Assembly: GCA_963965975.1 (NCBI GenBank)
Contig: OZ014411.1
Location: 13,160,501 to 13,224,500, forward strand
Source: Xestospongia bergquistia
Taxonomy: Eukaryota; Porifera; Demospongiae; Haplosclerida; Petrosiidae
Length of the DNA stretch: 64,000 bases
Reading direction: 5' to 3'
The translations under genes were made by a program, and so were the position numbers. This document shows, piece after piece, positions 10,349-22,828 of this stretch; positions within the stretch are counted from its first letter, which is position 1; each line of letters begins with the position of its first letter. Under the pieces are notes generated by a model, which saw nothing but the letters and a program-made list of their open reading frames with translations, was not told the origin of the DNA and did no database searches.

Positions 10349-10705
10349 TCAGTGGATTGGGTGTGGCCAAATGATGTTGTACTCTGATACTGGTGGTAAG
10401 ACAGATGTCTCGACTTGATACACACAACATGTCTTAAGGTTATCTTCTAGACTAAATGAACCAGTACAGTCTAGACAATGGTAGGATTTGTCACCAGTGT
10501 AATGAGAATAAATATGATAAGTCATAATGTTACAATCAGTACTAGTCACATGATGACATAGAGGACACTGGAAAGTATCTAGTATTAAGGGACAATGATT
10601 ATTGAGATGATCAGTTAATATAGTTGAGTTAACACATGTATTCTTACAGCTACTTACAAGATAACAGCGTTTTGTGTTAGATGACATATTCAGTAAGAAC
10701 CACAC
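10349..10705 (-). CDS. Small C2H2 zinc-finger protein
   Basis: A 118-residue intronless ORF. From about residue 47 it has CPLC, a spacer, then H-x3-H (YHIYSH), the finger linker-like TGDKSYHCLDC and the start of another finger that lacks normal His spacing. A first, weaker finger is CKNTCVNSTILTDHLNNHC. Such modules usually bind DNA or RNA in the nucleus. The last finger is incomplete and the C-terminus is short, so the protein may be truncated or may be an exon of a larger gene. No close family is recognised. Confidence 0.55.
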   Translation of the reverse strand: MWFLLNMSSNTKRCYLVSSCKNTCVNSTILTDHLNNHCPLILDTFQCPLCHHVTSTDCNIMTYHIYSHYTGDKSYHCLDCTGSFSLEDNLKTCCVYQVETSVLPPVSEYNIIWPHPIH

Positions 10706-11112
10706 ATGGTATATGGGATAATAATAATTAATTAGAGCTCCACCTACTACTTAAGAGTATTATTAATACTTAACTAATAAATCAATGGAATGTCTAGATA
10801 ATTCACTTGCTACAACAATTTTATTGACTTGTAGTCATTAAATGTGTTTATACTGTCATTACTATATTTACCTAATAGTCATCTCTGCATTTATAATTTT
10901 TTCAAACATTTTACTTTTAACAAAAATAATGGGACCAGTCAGCATAAAATTTAAAAAATACACAAAGCTTTGATCTTCAGAGAATAATATAATTAGTCTT
11001 TAAATTTTGGATTACCTTTATAACATTCCAGTGTCCTTGATGTCACTTAACCATCATCATGACAAGCATATCTCCCGGCATGAGTCTCAGCATCAGTTTT
11101 ATATCATATTGT

Positions 11113-11379
11113 CTAACGTACATAAGGAATTAACTTCATACCAACCTCGTGTCTACCTTCTGCTGCAGTATACACACATATTACTTTAATGTTTGGGTCT
11201 GAAGAATTTGGGTTGACATTCGTTGTTGAGACTTTAACTACAGTAGCTCCCAGTTCACCAGATACTACTACAGCCTGACTTATTGTCTCCCAGATCCGAT
11301 CAGTACAAGAGATGAGTTTGAAGATCAACTATTTGCCTAATATTGATCTTTTGGCATTGTAGTGAGCTGGATAAATCCA
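11113..11379 (-). pseudogene. DUF1917 / C11orf68 (Bles03)-like pseudogene
   Basis: On the minus strand one frame reads WIYPAHYNAK, then G-K-stop-L-I-F, then DRIWETISQAVVVSGELGA, VVKVSTTNVNPNSSDPN and KVICVYTA. This matches the eIF4E-like fold family UPF0696/DUF1917, where the motif is normally GKWLIF or GKWLVF and the end is VICVYT. The stop (TAG, 11329-11331) replaces the conserved Trp codon by one base change. Similarity fades after VICVYTA. Upstream exons are not clear. The family has no settled function, and the assignment is from remembered motifs. Confidence 0.55.
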
Positions 11380-11491
11380 GTAATTAGCAAATACCTCTGT
11401 GGGTTTGGCGGAACTTTGACCATCTTTAGGGCTTTAATTTTTAACCCCTTTTCAACTGTTGCAGTGTCAATATGGGTAAAAAGCAGCATTA

Positions 11492-11770
11492 GAAAGACAA
11501 ATTGTAAGTTTAATATACAAAGATGACCAGGTCTAGAAGTAGTTAGATTATGTTCCCGTTTTAGGTTCCATTTCTTTCTCATTTAATAAGATACCTCACT
11601 TGTAAAGAATGGTCCACAATATTAAAGAAGGCAGCAGCTGCTGCTAAGGGTGAAAGATCAGAATTCAAATGACTTTCATTTAATTGTTGTAGGTAAGTAC
11701 ATATAATAGAACTGGTTTGATAATATTGTGTGTCTAGTTTATCTCTTCAATCATTTGAACATCCTTTGTG
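11492..11770 (+). repeat. Dispersed direct repeat, copy 2
   Basis: Matches 7700-7965 across the acceptor-like, ATACCTCACTTGTA and GTAAGTAC blocks and on through TGATAATATTGTGT. It lies just upstream of the minus-strand C11orf68-like pseudogene. Confidence 0.75.
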
Positions 11771-12081
11771 TACATCTGATGTAGTAGTATTTGATCTGAT
11801 GTAAGTAGATATGAAATGGATGAATGGGTGAATAGATGGATAGATGGATGGATCCAATAGACAGACAGACAGAAGGATGGATAAATAGATGGTTGGTTGA
11901 GTAGATGGGTAGAAATATGTGGGAAATACAGTGAAAGGAATGGATCAATGGGCTTACTTCACATTTGATGTATTACTAGGAACATTGTACCCTTTTTAAG
12001 GAAGTATGGTCATAATCCTTTAACAGGAGAGGTAATATATCGTTATTTTTAACCCTTTAGTAAATGATTATATTATTATAG

Positions 12082-12174
12082 CCAATTGATGCCAAGTCAC
12101 TCGTTAAATTGACGCTCCAGCCAGGATTACCTCGTCTTCGGACAACGGTTACCAGGCCACACTGGCAGTCCTAG
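12082..12174 (+). other. Possible coding exon, unidentified
   Basis: After a TATTATTATAG acceptor, the sequence becomes GC-rich for this region and reads PIDAKSLVKLTLQPGLPRLR then TTVTRPHWQS before a TAG. No donor is evident. Codon texture looks coding but I recognise no family. Confidence 0.25.
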
Positions 12175-12199
12175 CTAACAATAGCAAGGAATCGTGAAT

Positions 12200-13686
12200 A
12201 CTAAGTTGAGGCCCCAATGTGTGAGTCAGCAGGGATCGTTTGGATAACACAACATGTTTTTTTAGACTCATAATCTATTTAAACTATTGGAAAGGAATAT
12301 CAGTAGAAGTGGTTCTCAGTCTGTCATAGAGAACATTCCACAAATTTGATAAGTTGTACAGTATATACAACTCCAAAATGCAATTAATAATACAAACATA
12401 AAACAAAAGAGAAAATGTCATAGAATATTATTAGCATACATTTTTTCAGATAATAATTTTTAATTGGTTTGACTGGCTTATTAGATTTGTTAAATTCTTG
12501 ATAATGAGAATCTAATAAAAAATTAAAGACATGATATTTAAGGTATGTCAGTATCATTGTGATTGAAGACATAATACCTGACCACTAATATAGATTTTAT
12601 TTTTTAGGAGATATTAATATTTACATTATTTATATTTTTAAGTATCTAGGTAGTCTACAAACAAACACCATACTTTAATGTGAAATTAATAACATTGTTT
12701 TTTGTGTTACTTTTTATTAATGAAATAAATACATTTACATGTATTTGCTGTCACAGTCAATCATTATTCTTCATTATTGTTTGTTCCTTCCATCCATCGA
12801 ACAATATAACAGTTCCTTTAGGTCTGCTCACGTGAATGAATGCAATAGAAACTTGAAAGAAGGGGTTAAAATTTGGATAACTTTCCATCAAATGGCTGCC
12901 GCGCAGACCTGGGCTGCTACCATGTATACAGTGAGCTCTTTTATCATATTTAATTTTGGTGGGCAGCTAAAACTGATAATTAAAATTATACATCTGACAG
13001 TCCAACCCACTACATGTCCAGAACACTGACAAACAAAACAAATGAAATTATGTACAAGTTATTTGGTGACAAGTTGTCAACATCAATGACAATTCCTACA
13101 TTAAAACCTAAAAAAAAGAAATTAACATAAAGGAAACTTACTAATTAGTTTCAAACCCAATAATTATTATTCTATATTCATAGATAGGATTCATAGTTCA
13201 TTCACACGTTTTAGTAAACGACAAACTGTGCCACAGTTGGTATATGCATCAACAATTTATACACTTTGGAAGGAAATCATTTATTATTGTCATAATAACA
13301 AGTAGTATAGCAAAGTCATGACTAGAAAATCAATCTGTAACATCAAACCTCATTGCTATGTTTATAGATGATCTATTGCTTTGTTTAAAGATGTATTATC
13401 AAGCTTATTGTATAGACCCATTGCTAAACTTTAAAAGTATACAACAAAGAAATGTATTTATTTACTTGTATAATATACCTGAACTCTCCATATATAATAC
13501 CCAAAGCTGGCAAATTGTATTTATTTTTATAAAAGTTTCTAAAAATAGTTTGAAACTAGTATAAAACTGAAAAGCCTAAAAAAGAAGTTAGTAAATTAAA
13601 AGAAGGAATTGACAAAACTACTCAAGAATTCTACTACTAAATTCTTATCTCAGTTCATTAGCACATGAATAGGAATTAGTCAGCCA
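12200..13686. other. AT-rich interval without a supported gene
   Basis: A short open stretch near 12817-12930 (SAHVNECNRNLKEGVKIW...) and another at about 13025-13122 ending in KPKKKKLT have some coding texture. Neither has clear splice borders or recognisable similarity. Confidence 0.3.
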
Positions 13687-14432
13687 TTATGCACCATATT
13701 TACGAATAACATAATCAGTTAAAATGTAGTACCAGGTGGTCATACAAGTACCACTGTTTGTTTCTTGAGAGACACCATAAGCACGTACTCCAATGATTGT
13801 GTACACATTATTACTGTTAGAGTAGTAGACACCACTCCCACTGGTATCACCATAAGTATCGCACTTGTACCTCAGACGTTTAGATTCAACTATAACAAGA
13901 GGACAACTGGTACCATAGAGACACCAATTTGGGCTACTTGTTGTTGGGAGATCTGCTGGGTAGCCATAGATAAAGATAGTTGTAGCAGTAACTGGAGGAA
14001 TCACAAAAGTAAAGCCCATTGACACTAGAGAGGGAGTACCAACAATGATCCACCCAATATCATTTTCAGGGTTATGATTGTTAATTCATCCATCAAGGGT
14101 AACAGCAGCTTTCCAAGTGTGCTTTGTTCCTTGATTTGGATCACAATCCTTTGCCCGATGGACATAAAAATTAGAGTACCATCCAGTGTCACCATAGACA
14201 CAATGACCCGCAGTTATCCATCTTTGGTCACCATAACGAGTCGAAGACCCTTCAGGAATTCATCTGTACCCTCAGGAGGTGCAGGTTTGTTGCTGAATTG
14301 GACAGGCAGACCAATGATGTTGTTTATAGGAGAGAACTGAATTTTTTTCCATCCATTTTTAGCACGTCCAGCGTCTATGGACTCCCAAATGAGAACAGAG
14401 CTAGTCAACACAAAAAGAATCAATGCCTTCAT
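13687..14432 (-). pseudogene. Secreted trypsin-fold serine protease, broken
   Basis: The ORF starts with a signal peptide (MKALILFVLTSSVLIWE, 14432 downward). Catalytic motifs follow in order: ITAGHC (His), ENDIGW (Asp) and GDTSGSG (Ser), ending in WYYILTDYVIRKYGA, so the chain would be about 245 residues. This layout resembles S1B/V8-like or PRSS23-like proteases, which cleave extracellular substrates. Two defects break it: a one-base frame change near 14252-14260 between EFLKG and SSTRYGDQRW, and a TGA at about 14088-14090 (DG-stop-INN), probably from TGG. Two long plus-strand ORFs over the same place are shadows. Sequencing error at the G-run is possible. Confidence 0.75.
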
Positions 14433-14518
14433 TGTAACTTAAAACTTGCAAAGAAGTTAATGATAAGTTAATAGCATTGGTTGCAACAACAGTGCTTAAT
14501 TTTCTATAGTTGATCTCC

Positions 14519-14527
14519 ATTTATATA
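14519..14527 (-). promoter_or_regulatory. TATA box for the serine protease gene
   Basis: TATATAAAT on the minus strand lies about 90 bp upstream of the protease start codon, in a context without other ORFs. Spacing suits a TATA promoter with a 5' leader of about 55-60 nt. Confidence 0.5.
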
Positions 14528-15214
14528 CTCTGATATTGTCATGAATAGTACCATGTTGTCATGGTAACAATAAGTTTCAATAGTATAGTGTTATAGTTGA
14601 TTTGATTGAGATATTATTAGTACTATGAAACTTATCAATCACAAATGATCCCCCAAACCATAGGCTACTAGGTTACTCAGTAGTCATGGTAATAATTTAT
14701 TCATGAGCATTTAAAAGAGTATAACTTTGGAATAAAGAACATCTCTATAATACCAAAGGATTGGTCACAATTAATGAAGTCAGATTAGAATGTTCCTGAC
14801 TGTATTACATGTCAATGAACAATCCAGACTATGGCTACATTGGCAAACATGCTTGATTGATATACAGTGTAACATGTAAAGTTTTCTTGACTATCAATGA
14901 AGTAGAATGCATGAAGTGACTGAAATTATGTTCTACCCCATTAATAGTATGTCTGTCGTCTTGCTCAGTAAATTAATTACGTAAATTTACACCAGTCTAA
15001 CAGTTCTCAAGATTAACTTTGTGATGACTTCAGTTATTGTCCTCCAAATTAAAGCTGTCTGTTAACTTGTTCAGTAAGTTAATTATGCAATTCACATTAG
15101 ACTAAGATTAACTTGTGTTAACTTGAGTTATTGTATTCCAAAGTAACAAGGTATTTATGTTATTTGAGTTACATAACATTAACATACATTCTCTATCTTA
15201 ATTGTTAACATCAA

Positions 15215-15365
15215 GTAATTAAAGAAACTATGTATTTTAAAAATATTCATAATTATGACAAATGTATTTACATAGTATGTATAAAACATACATTATACAA
15301 ATACATATATTTGACATAATTATAGTCATTGTAGAATATAGAACATTATATATTATATGTACATC
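15215..15365 (+). repeat. Local direct repeat, copy 1
   Basis: Recurs at 15960-16100. The last block, from TAGTCATTGTAGAATATAGA through ATTATATGTACA, is identical over more than 35 bp; the rest has diverged. Confidence 0.8.
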
Positions 15366-15459
15366 ACATGTATGTCTATACTTCATTTGTTACTGAATGA
15401 ATATGGCTTGTACAGTAATAATGATAGACTAAACATGTCAACTAGAGTCATATTTTAAG

Positions 15460-15461
<2 letters not shown>

Positions 15462-15502
<41 letters not shown>
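15462..15502. repeat. (AT)n microsatellite
   Basis: About 20 AT dinucleotides without interruption. Confidence 0.95.
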
Positions 15503-15505
<3 letters not shown>

Positions 15506-15529
15506 ACATTACTACATTGTAAATGAATA

Positions 15530-15712
15530 TGTTACTATAAATGAACTAATTTTTATCTTACATGGGTGGATTACTATGGAATCTAGAATTCATGTGAATT
15601 ACTCCTGTATAATTTGATACTTTGTAATTGTACAACATATCAACAAATGGTCTAATGATCCATAAATTATAGATTCAATGTAATCCACTGATGCATGTCA
15701 GCTACAAATTGT
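15530..15712. repeat. Diverged relative of the 17850 MITE
   Basis: Shares the internal GGTGGATTACTATGGAAT-type block, a TCATGTGAATTACTC-type block, a GTACAACATATCAACAAAT-like block and the mirrored TAATCCACTGAT. The outer inverted ends are worn away. Confidence 0.55.
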
Positions 15713-15959
15713 TTTTTGTAATAATTAATTAGTTTTACAGTGAAATAAAGTTGTGAGAATTATATTATACATCTCACTCATTTTATTTAATATTCTGGTA
15801 ATGGATGAGCATTCTATCTTAATTAGACTAACTTGAAAGGATACTGACATGGAGTACCAAAATATTAACAAACTACATGTATAGTAAAAAAAGAGATAAA
15901 GACAAAAGGAAAAGGTAGTGGTGCTTGTAGATGAAAGAGAAGAAAGACACACACACACC

Positions 15960-16100
15960 AAGTAATTAAAGAATCACATATCTTAAATATATTTATAATT
16001 ATGTGAACTATAAGTGCATACAAAACATATAGTACATATTATTGTATATTTGACATATAGTCATTGTAGAATATAGAACATTATATATTATATGTACAGA
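15960..16100 (+). repeat. Local direct repeat, copy 2
   Basis: Partner of 15215-15365, about 740 bp downstream. Confidence 0.8.
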
Positions 16101-17514
16101 ATCCAAGGATGGACATTCCAATTCCTATACCCTATTTTAATCAAATGGCGTTATACGTTATAGTCAATAGTATTGTATACATAGTACATGATATTACGAT
16201 TATCATTGACAACAGTTAAAGAACACTCAGCCAGTTCATCAACTACAAAATAAAATGATCAATTAGAATTAAAGATATATAAAAGAACAATATTACATTG
16301 AGTAGTTATTAAAGATCCTCACTACATCGTCTCCAGTCTAGTTACCAATGTCTCACTATAGAATTAAAGGAAATAGTTTAGAACAACATCGTCAAATTAA
16401 TGATAGATCAAACTTACAGTCTAACTTATCAAAGAACATTAACATTATGTAGAATTATACAGTAGATCGAAGTCCATCTAAACTACTAAAATCCATCTTT
16501 AGTACAAAATTGTCCATATTATTATAACAGATATAAGTTATAGTAGTCATAAGTTCATGTAGATCAGATTATCACTACCAGTGACCATTAAACCTGTTCA
16601 CCATATTATAAAAAGTAATTCATTCAGTAGACAATTATAAATAAATAGTTAGTAAATTTGTAGTAAGTAATAGATATGACTTATAAGTACTATTCATAAG
16701 ACTACACTAGATCTAGACCATCTCAAGCTGGTGTAGAACAAGTTACTATAATACTGTAAGAGAATAAACAGTAAAAACGTTTATTTATCAAGTCTTTCTA
16801 TTAACTTACTAACAGCAGAACACTCATTTCCAATAATCAATCATCTAACTGTCCTATTCTAAAGTAATCCAAACCTAAAAAGGTCATTTAAATTGTTGAG
16901 TTTAGAACAGTTCTCAACCAGTTCATCATCATCTCCAGTAGACTAGTAAACAATAGTCCTACTATAAAATAAAATAAAAACTTAGAACATTGAAATAATT
17001 ATTGTTATAAATTGACAAGAGTCTGTTGTATAGTAAAATTACAACAGTTCGTATCACTTATTTGGGATAAAGGGAAGAGCCTAGATTTCAGAATAAACAA
17101 ATCCAGATACCAGAAAAAATTTACCAGTCATGTAAAACCTTTGATGTTAAGAAATTCATTTCTTCATATCCTCTAGGCCAGAAATAATTATGAAAAATTC
17201 TAGATACCAGCATAAAAAACAATAATGCTAATAAAATCCTATGTAATAAGAAGCCAAGTAAAATACTAGATATCAGAAGTAAACAATAAAAAAAAACAGA
17301 TGCCAGTAAAAATCCTGATGATAGTAATTATCAATGACATACCATCCTAGCTGAAATAAAAATTGTCAGTTTTAGATTTCAGAATAATCATGAAAAATGA
17401 AATTCCTAGATCCAAATTATCAAGGGATAAGTTTGTATCATAAAACAGACACAAGACATTTAACATTTCCGAACTATGTTTTACACTGATACAGAGGATT
17501 TAAAATATATAATA

Positions 17515-17849
17515 ATATGACAGACACAGAGGGTTAACAATACAGGATTACTGAGCTATATGACAGACACAGAGGGTTAACAACACATAATAATATTACA
17601 AACAGAGAGTTAACTATACAGAACACTACAAATACAAAGGGTTAATCATACAGGATTACAGAACAATACAACAGACACAGAGTTGTTAACAATACAGGAT
17701 AACGCGACAGATACAGAGGGTCAACAATACAAGATAATATGGGAGATACAGAGGATTAAAAATACAAGATAATACAACAAACACATAGCGTTAACAACGC
17801 AGGGTAATATTACAGACACAGATGGTTAATAATACAGGATAATACGACA
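17515..17849 (+). repeat. Degenerate tandem repeat, unit about 35-45 bp
   Basis: Units follow the pattern ACAGACACAGAGGGTTAACA then ATACAGGATAATA with many substitutions. The array resumes after the MITE at 17850-18082 (to about 18195), so the MITE inserted into it. Confidence 0.75.
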
Positions 17850-18082
17850 CACTGCAAAAATTAAATTGTTATTTTAACAATTACTTTGTAGTTTACATTG
17901 GTGGATTATTATGATATATAGAATTTTTGTGAAATACTCATTGTGTAATTTCTCGGTATGTTGTACTTTTACATGCCAACAAATTACACAATGAGTAATT
18001 CACATAAATTCTATATTCCATAGTAACCCGCTGATATAAACTACAAAGTAATTGTTAAAATAACAATTTAACTTTTACAGTG
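17850..18082. mobile_element. Fold-back MITE with long terminal inverted repeats
   Basis: The ends CACTGCAAAAATTAAATTGT and ACAATTTAACTTTTACAGTG are inverse complements with two mismatches, and pairing continues through TAACAATTACTTTGTAGTTT and inward to the centre (GGTGGATTA / TGAGTAATTC blocks). The 233-bp unit has no ORF. CACTG ends and a possible 2-bp CA target duplication suggest a nonautonomous CMC (CACTA/Mirage/Chapaev) element; this class call is inference. Confidence 0.85.
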
Positions 18083-18199
18083 CAGATATAAAGGATTAAT
18101 ATTTCAGAATTATTCAAGATTATACAACAGACTCAGATATAGAACATTTCAAAACAAACACAGAGGGAACATTTCAGGATTACTACAACACACACACAA

Positions 18200-19867
18200 A
18201 GGATTTGGAGAATGAGGAAGGGGTTGATATGTGTGGAAGGGTCTGACATCATGAAACTATCTAGTACAAACCCATCATTTACATAATACTATTTAGTAGA
18301 ATATGTAATATGTAGGAAATGCACAACAAACAAACCAAAACAAACTATACTATGTCTAGATATTACAATACATGAACTCTGTGGGTCATATACAACAAGA
18401 CTATAATATACGTGATACATGATTGTAATAGAACAACCTCTAGCCTATAAAAATACATCAAAATTAATGAAGTGAGTACATACAATGATATATGATATAA
18501 CAAGAAGTTAAAAACAATGTAACACTAAGTATTACAGAATAGTCTCAGTAGATGGCATATAAGATAACATACATAGGAAGGAACAAAAACTTAAAACAAG
18601 TACCAAAGTTGTTTATAATAGTCACAAGAGATAGTAACACAAGATAGAACTATAATTTAACAAAACTCTGATAATGTACAAGATTGACAACAGCTCAAAA
18701 TACAAGGTAGAAATAGAACTATTATTTAACAAAAATTCTATAATGTACAATAATAACAACAGATCATAATACAAGAGCAAGAGCAATAATATTAACAAAA
18801 TTAACAAGAAGACCATCATTGTATATCATCCAGTCATATATGATGTCAACACATTAACAATAAATAATAGATAGAAACACAGGAGTTATTATTAGATAAA
18901 ACATTAATAAAAACGCTTATAATATAATAGGAAGTAGAAAACATTATAACACAAACTATTACAGAACATTGTCACAGGAATTTACATGTAAGATAATATA
19001 TACAGGAGCTATTGTTGGACAAAGAATTAGAATACAGTAGTACAGCTATAGTAGTAGAAACTTTCATGTATAAATCAATGTAACAAGAACATAATGTGAC
19101 AGATAAATAACAAGACTTTGTACAAAGATACTAGTAAATTGTTGATACTAGTAAATTTGGTCTGAATAGGAGATTTACAAAAGTATATAATTTTAGAGTA
19201 TAAGGTCACAAAAGATTTGTTAAAAAACAGAATTTATACAAATGAAGATATAAAAAATTATGACTTATTGACAGATTACAAAGATTTCTCTTCTAGATTA
19301 TATTATTACACAAGTGATATTTTATGGCATTGAATATTAAGAGGTTTATGTACATACCACAGGACTAAGTTTTATTGTAATACAAGACATTTAAGTGGTT
19401 AGGTATTAAGAGGTATGTACATGTCACAGGACTGGGTTGGATTATATTATAAGAGGTTGAGTATTAAGATATTTGTGCATGTACATGTCACAGAATGAAG
19501 TTACATTATGGGATAAAATATGTCATAGGATTAAATTGTATCATAAGGTCACAAAATGTTAGTGTAAGTATGTCACAGAGATAGGTTGTATTATAAAACA
19601 TTATAGGGTATGAGTAATAAGACATTTGTATAAAAATACATGAAAAGGTTTGTTTATTTATTTGTCAGTAAGCTATTTATATAATTGTAAGAAGTTTGTT
19701 TATGTAGGAATATTATAATTGACAACAAGAGTTGATTTAATTACATATTATAGGACTCATAATAGATTTGCTGTGTAGACATAATAGATAGGTTGATCAC
19801 ATGGATATCTGAATATTACCACAAATTATAAGACTTAAAAGAAAGTTACAAGTATATATACATATAC

Positions 19868-19899
<32 letters not shown>

Positions 19900-20436
19900 A
19901 TTATATATAATGAGTGGTTGAGTATTATAAAAGCTTCTCTAATACAGATATACAAGCTATACAATTGTCTAGGCATATTTCAGGTTTCCGATCTAGCTCT
20001 CAATGTGAAGCTCAAGTACAACTACTCAGCTTGTCAGCTATCTGCTAGGACCATTTAACTTAAGTCTCCATGCTTATTATCAGCTGTGGGGTTCATTAAA
20101 AAATTTACAGTCTGGGAAGAGATTTGCACAAACCATTCTAGTTCTGTTTAGGTAAGTATTTAAATCACAACAGCAAAATCCTTTCTACATAATACATAAT
20201 GTTCTCAATCTACTGATATAATAGCTTTCTGTGTGCATAAATTACTACTTGGCTGCCAAAATGACCAACTGAAGGTGATTTAAAAACTGAATGAGAACTA
20301 GACTTTGCTAATATACTACAGAATTAGGCTCACACAAGAAGTCAAGGAGTCTCACAAGGTAGCTAGAATAGGTTATACAGATGTTTAATGGCAAAAACTA
20401 TCTCTCCAGACAGCAAAAAAGCTCAGGATTAGGCTT

Positions 20437-20474
<38 letters not shown>

Positions 20475-21748
20475 GTGTACATTTACTCTGACCTGAATAT
20501 TTTGACTCTCTTTTTTTGTGCTGCAATAAAAGTGTATTTTCTTTGTAGTTGGACCCCATTCATTTTTACTACATTTTTCTGTATGAGAGGTGAGCAAAAA
20601 TCAAAGGTATCTTGACTGGAGGTCATAGACACTAGACAAAAGTAACAGTAGTAGTTATGGTATTCTTTAAAAGATCAATCCAGTCCACAATATAACAATA
20701 ACATCATTGATAGAGATGACAAAGACAGTTAACTTGCAGAGAGAGTTGTATTTATTACTATAGAATAAAAAGGAAACTGATAAAATACTGAAAAATAAGA
20801 TCATGATGTCAGGTCATTAAAGTAACAACTAGTGGTTAGAAAAGAACCTACCAGTACATACTTGTAATAGAATTGTAAGTTGTTCAACAAGGAAGGCTGG
20901 TTGTTGCAAGTGACTACAACTGAGGACTATGTCAGGGGAAGGCTAAAACAGCTATTTGTTCAGTAAGAAAGGCTATAGTAGTTAGGTTAGTTGTACCAAA
21001 ATGAAGGCTATAGCTATTTGAAGGGTAAAGCTGGTTACTAAACTAGCAACTGTTGTATAAAAGTTAAGACTGGTGGTTATGTAGTAGAACACAGAGATAT
21101 AAAGAAAAGAAACTTACTTGACTGTCTCTGTCTTTAAACTTGAATTTACATAAGTGCTACACTGTCCATTTGATATAGCACACAGTAAAACGATATTATT
21201 GTCATGTATATATGGTTGATAAATAGCTGATTCACTCAAGGAAATAGAATAACGGGTACTTCTCTCTGCATTCCAGATGGTCAGTTATCCAATAAGAAAA
21301 ACGAGGCACAAGTACCACATTTTTCCCGGCTTTTCACTAGGCATGCGCAGTAAGCAGACAACATTGAATGTTAATAACTTTCAATAATTATAATATGATC
21401 TTTATTAGAAATTAAGAAGTCTTATTGTTTACTTCAATGCCACATTTGCGCTTTTTTAGAAGAGCAAATACTAACCAATCAGATTTCAGACTTTGGTAGA
21501 CCAGTTAACTATAATTGTTATTGTAGAAAAGATATAATTAATAAACTTTACTTATAAAAGGTTTAATAGATTGAATCCAAACTCAATAAATTTTCAACTG
21601 TTTGTCATGATTAACTTCCTGACACTGGTCAGTCAACAGCTGCTCGTTTATTAATCCCACACCATCCACTAATTCAGCCACCTCCACTATTCAACTTATA
21701 AATAAATTCATTTAAAACGAGAGTGGCCTTAATAACAATTCATCATAC
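18200..21748. other. Gene-poor AT-rich interval
   Basis: Apart from the duplicated blocks and microsatellites ((TA)n(TG)n at about 19860-19898) I see no supported gene. ORFs here are low-complexity Leu/Ile-rich readings of AT sequence. A less AT-rich patch at 21300-21350 carries TTTCCCGGC and GGCATGCGCAG, the latter close to an NRF1 half site, so a promoter is possible there. Confidence 0.4.
20439..20468. repeat. (CA)n microsatellite
   Basis: About 15 CA dinucleotides. Confidence 0.95.
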
Positions 21749-21932
21749 CTTGAGAAAGAAGTAAGTTAAAGTTCCATCTCCTTTAACATACTCATTGTCA
21801 GCTAAACATTAACCAATAAATACAGGAACTGCATCCATTGAATGGAGTTCTAATCCGTACATAAAATGAGAGGAGTGAATAACAAAGATGATGGATGGTA
21901 GTGACTTTACAACTCTGTTAGAGATATCAAAT
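21749..21932 (-). pseudogene. Unidentified exon relic
   Basis: A good acceptor (CCTACTACACTTCAG) opens a stretch reading FDISNRVVKSLPSIIFVIHS, then HFMYGLELHSMDAVPVFIG, a TAA, then LADNEYVKGDGTLTYFFLK and a GTATGA donor. The residue pattern on both sides of the stop looks like real protein. I do not recognise the family, and neighbouring exons were not found. Confidence 0.4.
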
Positions 21933-22828
21933 CTGAAGTGTAGTAGGAAATTGCAGTATGATATCATTATGAGGATTTTATATCATAATACATAATAATA
22001 GAACAACATTAGAATGTTTGTAACTATTAATACCAGTCTGTGGTACTATTAATAGCATGTTATTATTTATAGCACAAGCACATGGTCTATAGTATAAATT
22101 TTGACTTTATATGAGGTCAGACATATATGTATTATAATTATTTTTTCCATCTTTAAATGTTCCATCATTGTTCTTTCCTTGTTCATCTTGCCCTGAAAAA
22201 AGGAAGGTATATTAATATATAAAACGAAATAGATAATCAATTAATAACAATGGATGCATGGCAAATTATTAATAGATTTATAAATGTTGCAATGGATATA
22301 TTGTACATGTATGAAACATGATAATGGATCTATAAATTTATCAAATATCAATGGATCCATAAGTGTGGTAATGGATCTATAACATAGAAATAAATGTATA
22401 AATATGAACAATGGACACTTATTTAAATATTCTTTTTGGATTGACTTTAAAGACTCATTTTAACCCAAACTTTTTCTATACTACTTGCTAAATAGTTACT
22501 TCTAAAATCATAGAATTCTTTCCTTTCTTCTAGTTTTTATTATATTATTCAAAAAATGATCGTTATTTTCCACAAATGGAGTACAGACTTAATTGGTAAT
22601 TACAATTCAATTCTGCACATTTTGTCTCTTTTCTATTCCACACCCACGCATCTGATAAGACCAACATCATAAATATCATTGCATCTCTTTACAATACTAT
22701 CAGCGATATTAACTTGATATGAGAGGACAGGTTTTACATACATGGGTATCTCCTCTTGTCCCATACAAACAGTAACTGATAGTTTGGTAGGTGTGGTTTA
22801 TCTGACAATAAACTATTAGTTTAGGATT

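Larger units (their letters stand above)
16256..19560 (+). repeat. Old segmental duplication, copy A
   Basis: Blocks here reappear in the same order and orientation in 32560-33540. 16270-16600 (AATGTCTCACTATAGAATTA, ATTAATGATAGATCAAACTT) matches 32575-33320; 18528-18680 (ATTACAGAATAGTCTCAG, AGATAACATACA) matches 33325-33475; 19380-19440 (TACAAGACATTT..GTGGTT) matches 33490-33540. Copy B lacks the sequence in between. No gene is recognised. Confidence 0.7.

Noticed and set aside
13765..14340. Plus-strand ORFs of 85 and 88 residues
   Set aside because: They overlap the serine protease, whose catalytic motifs are on the minus strand; they are shadows.
18622..18819. Leu-rich minus-strand ORF resembling a membrane protein
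   Set aside because: It is a low-complexity reading of an ATAA-rich stretch that is also part of the old segmental duplication.
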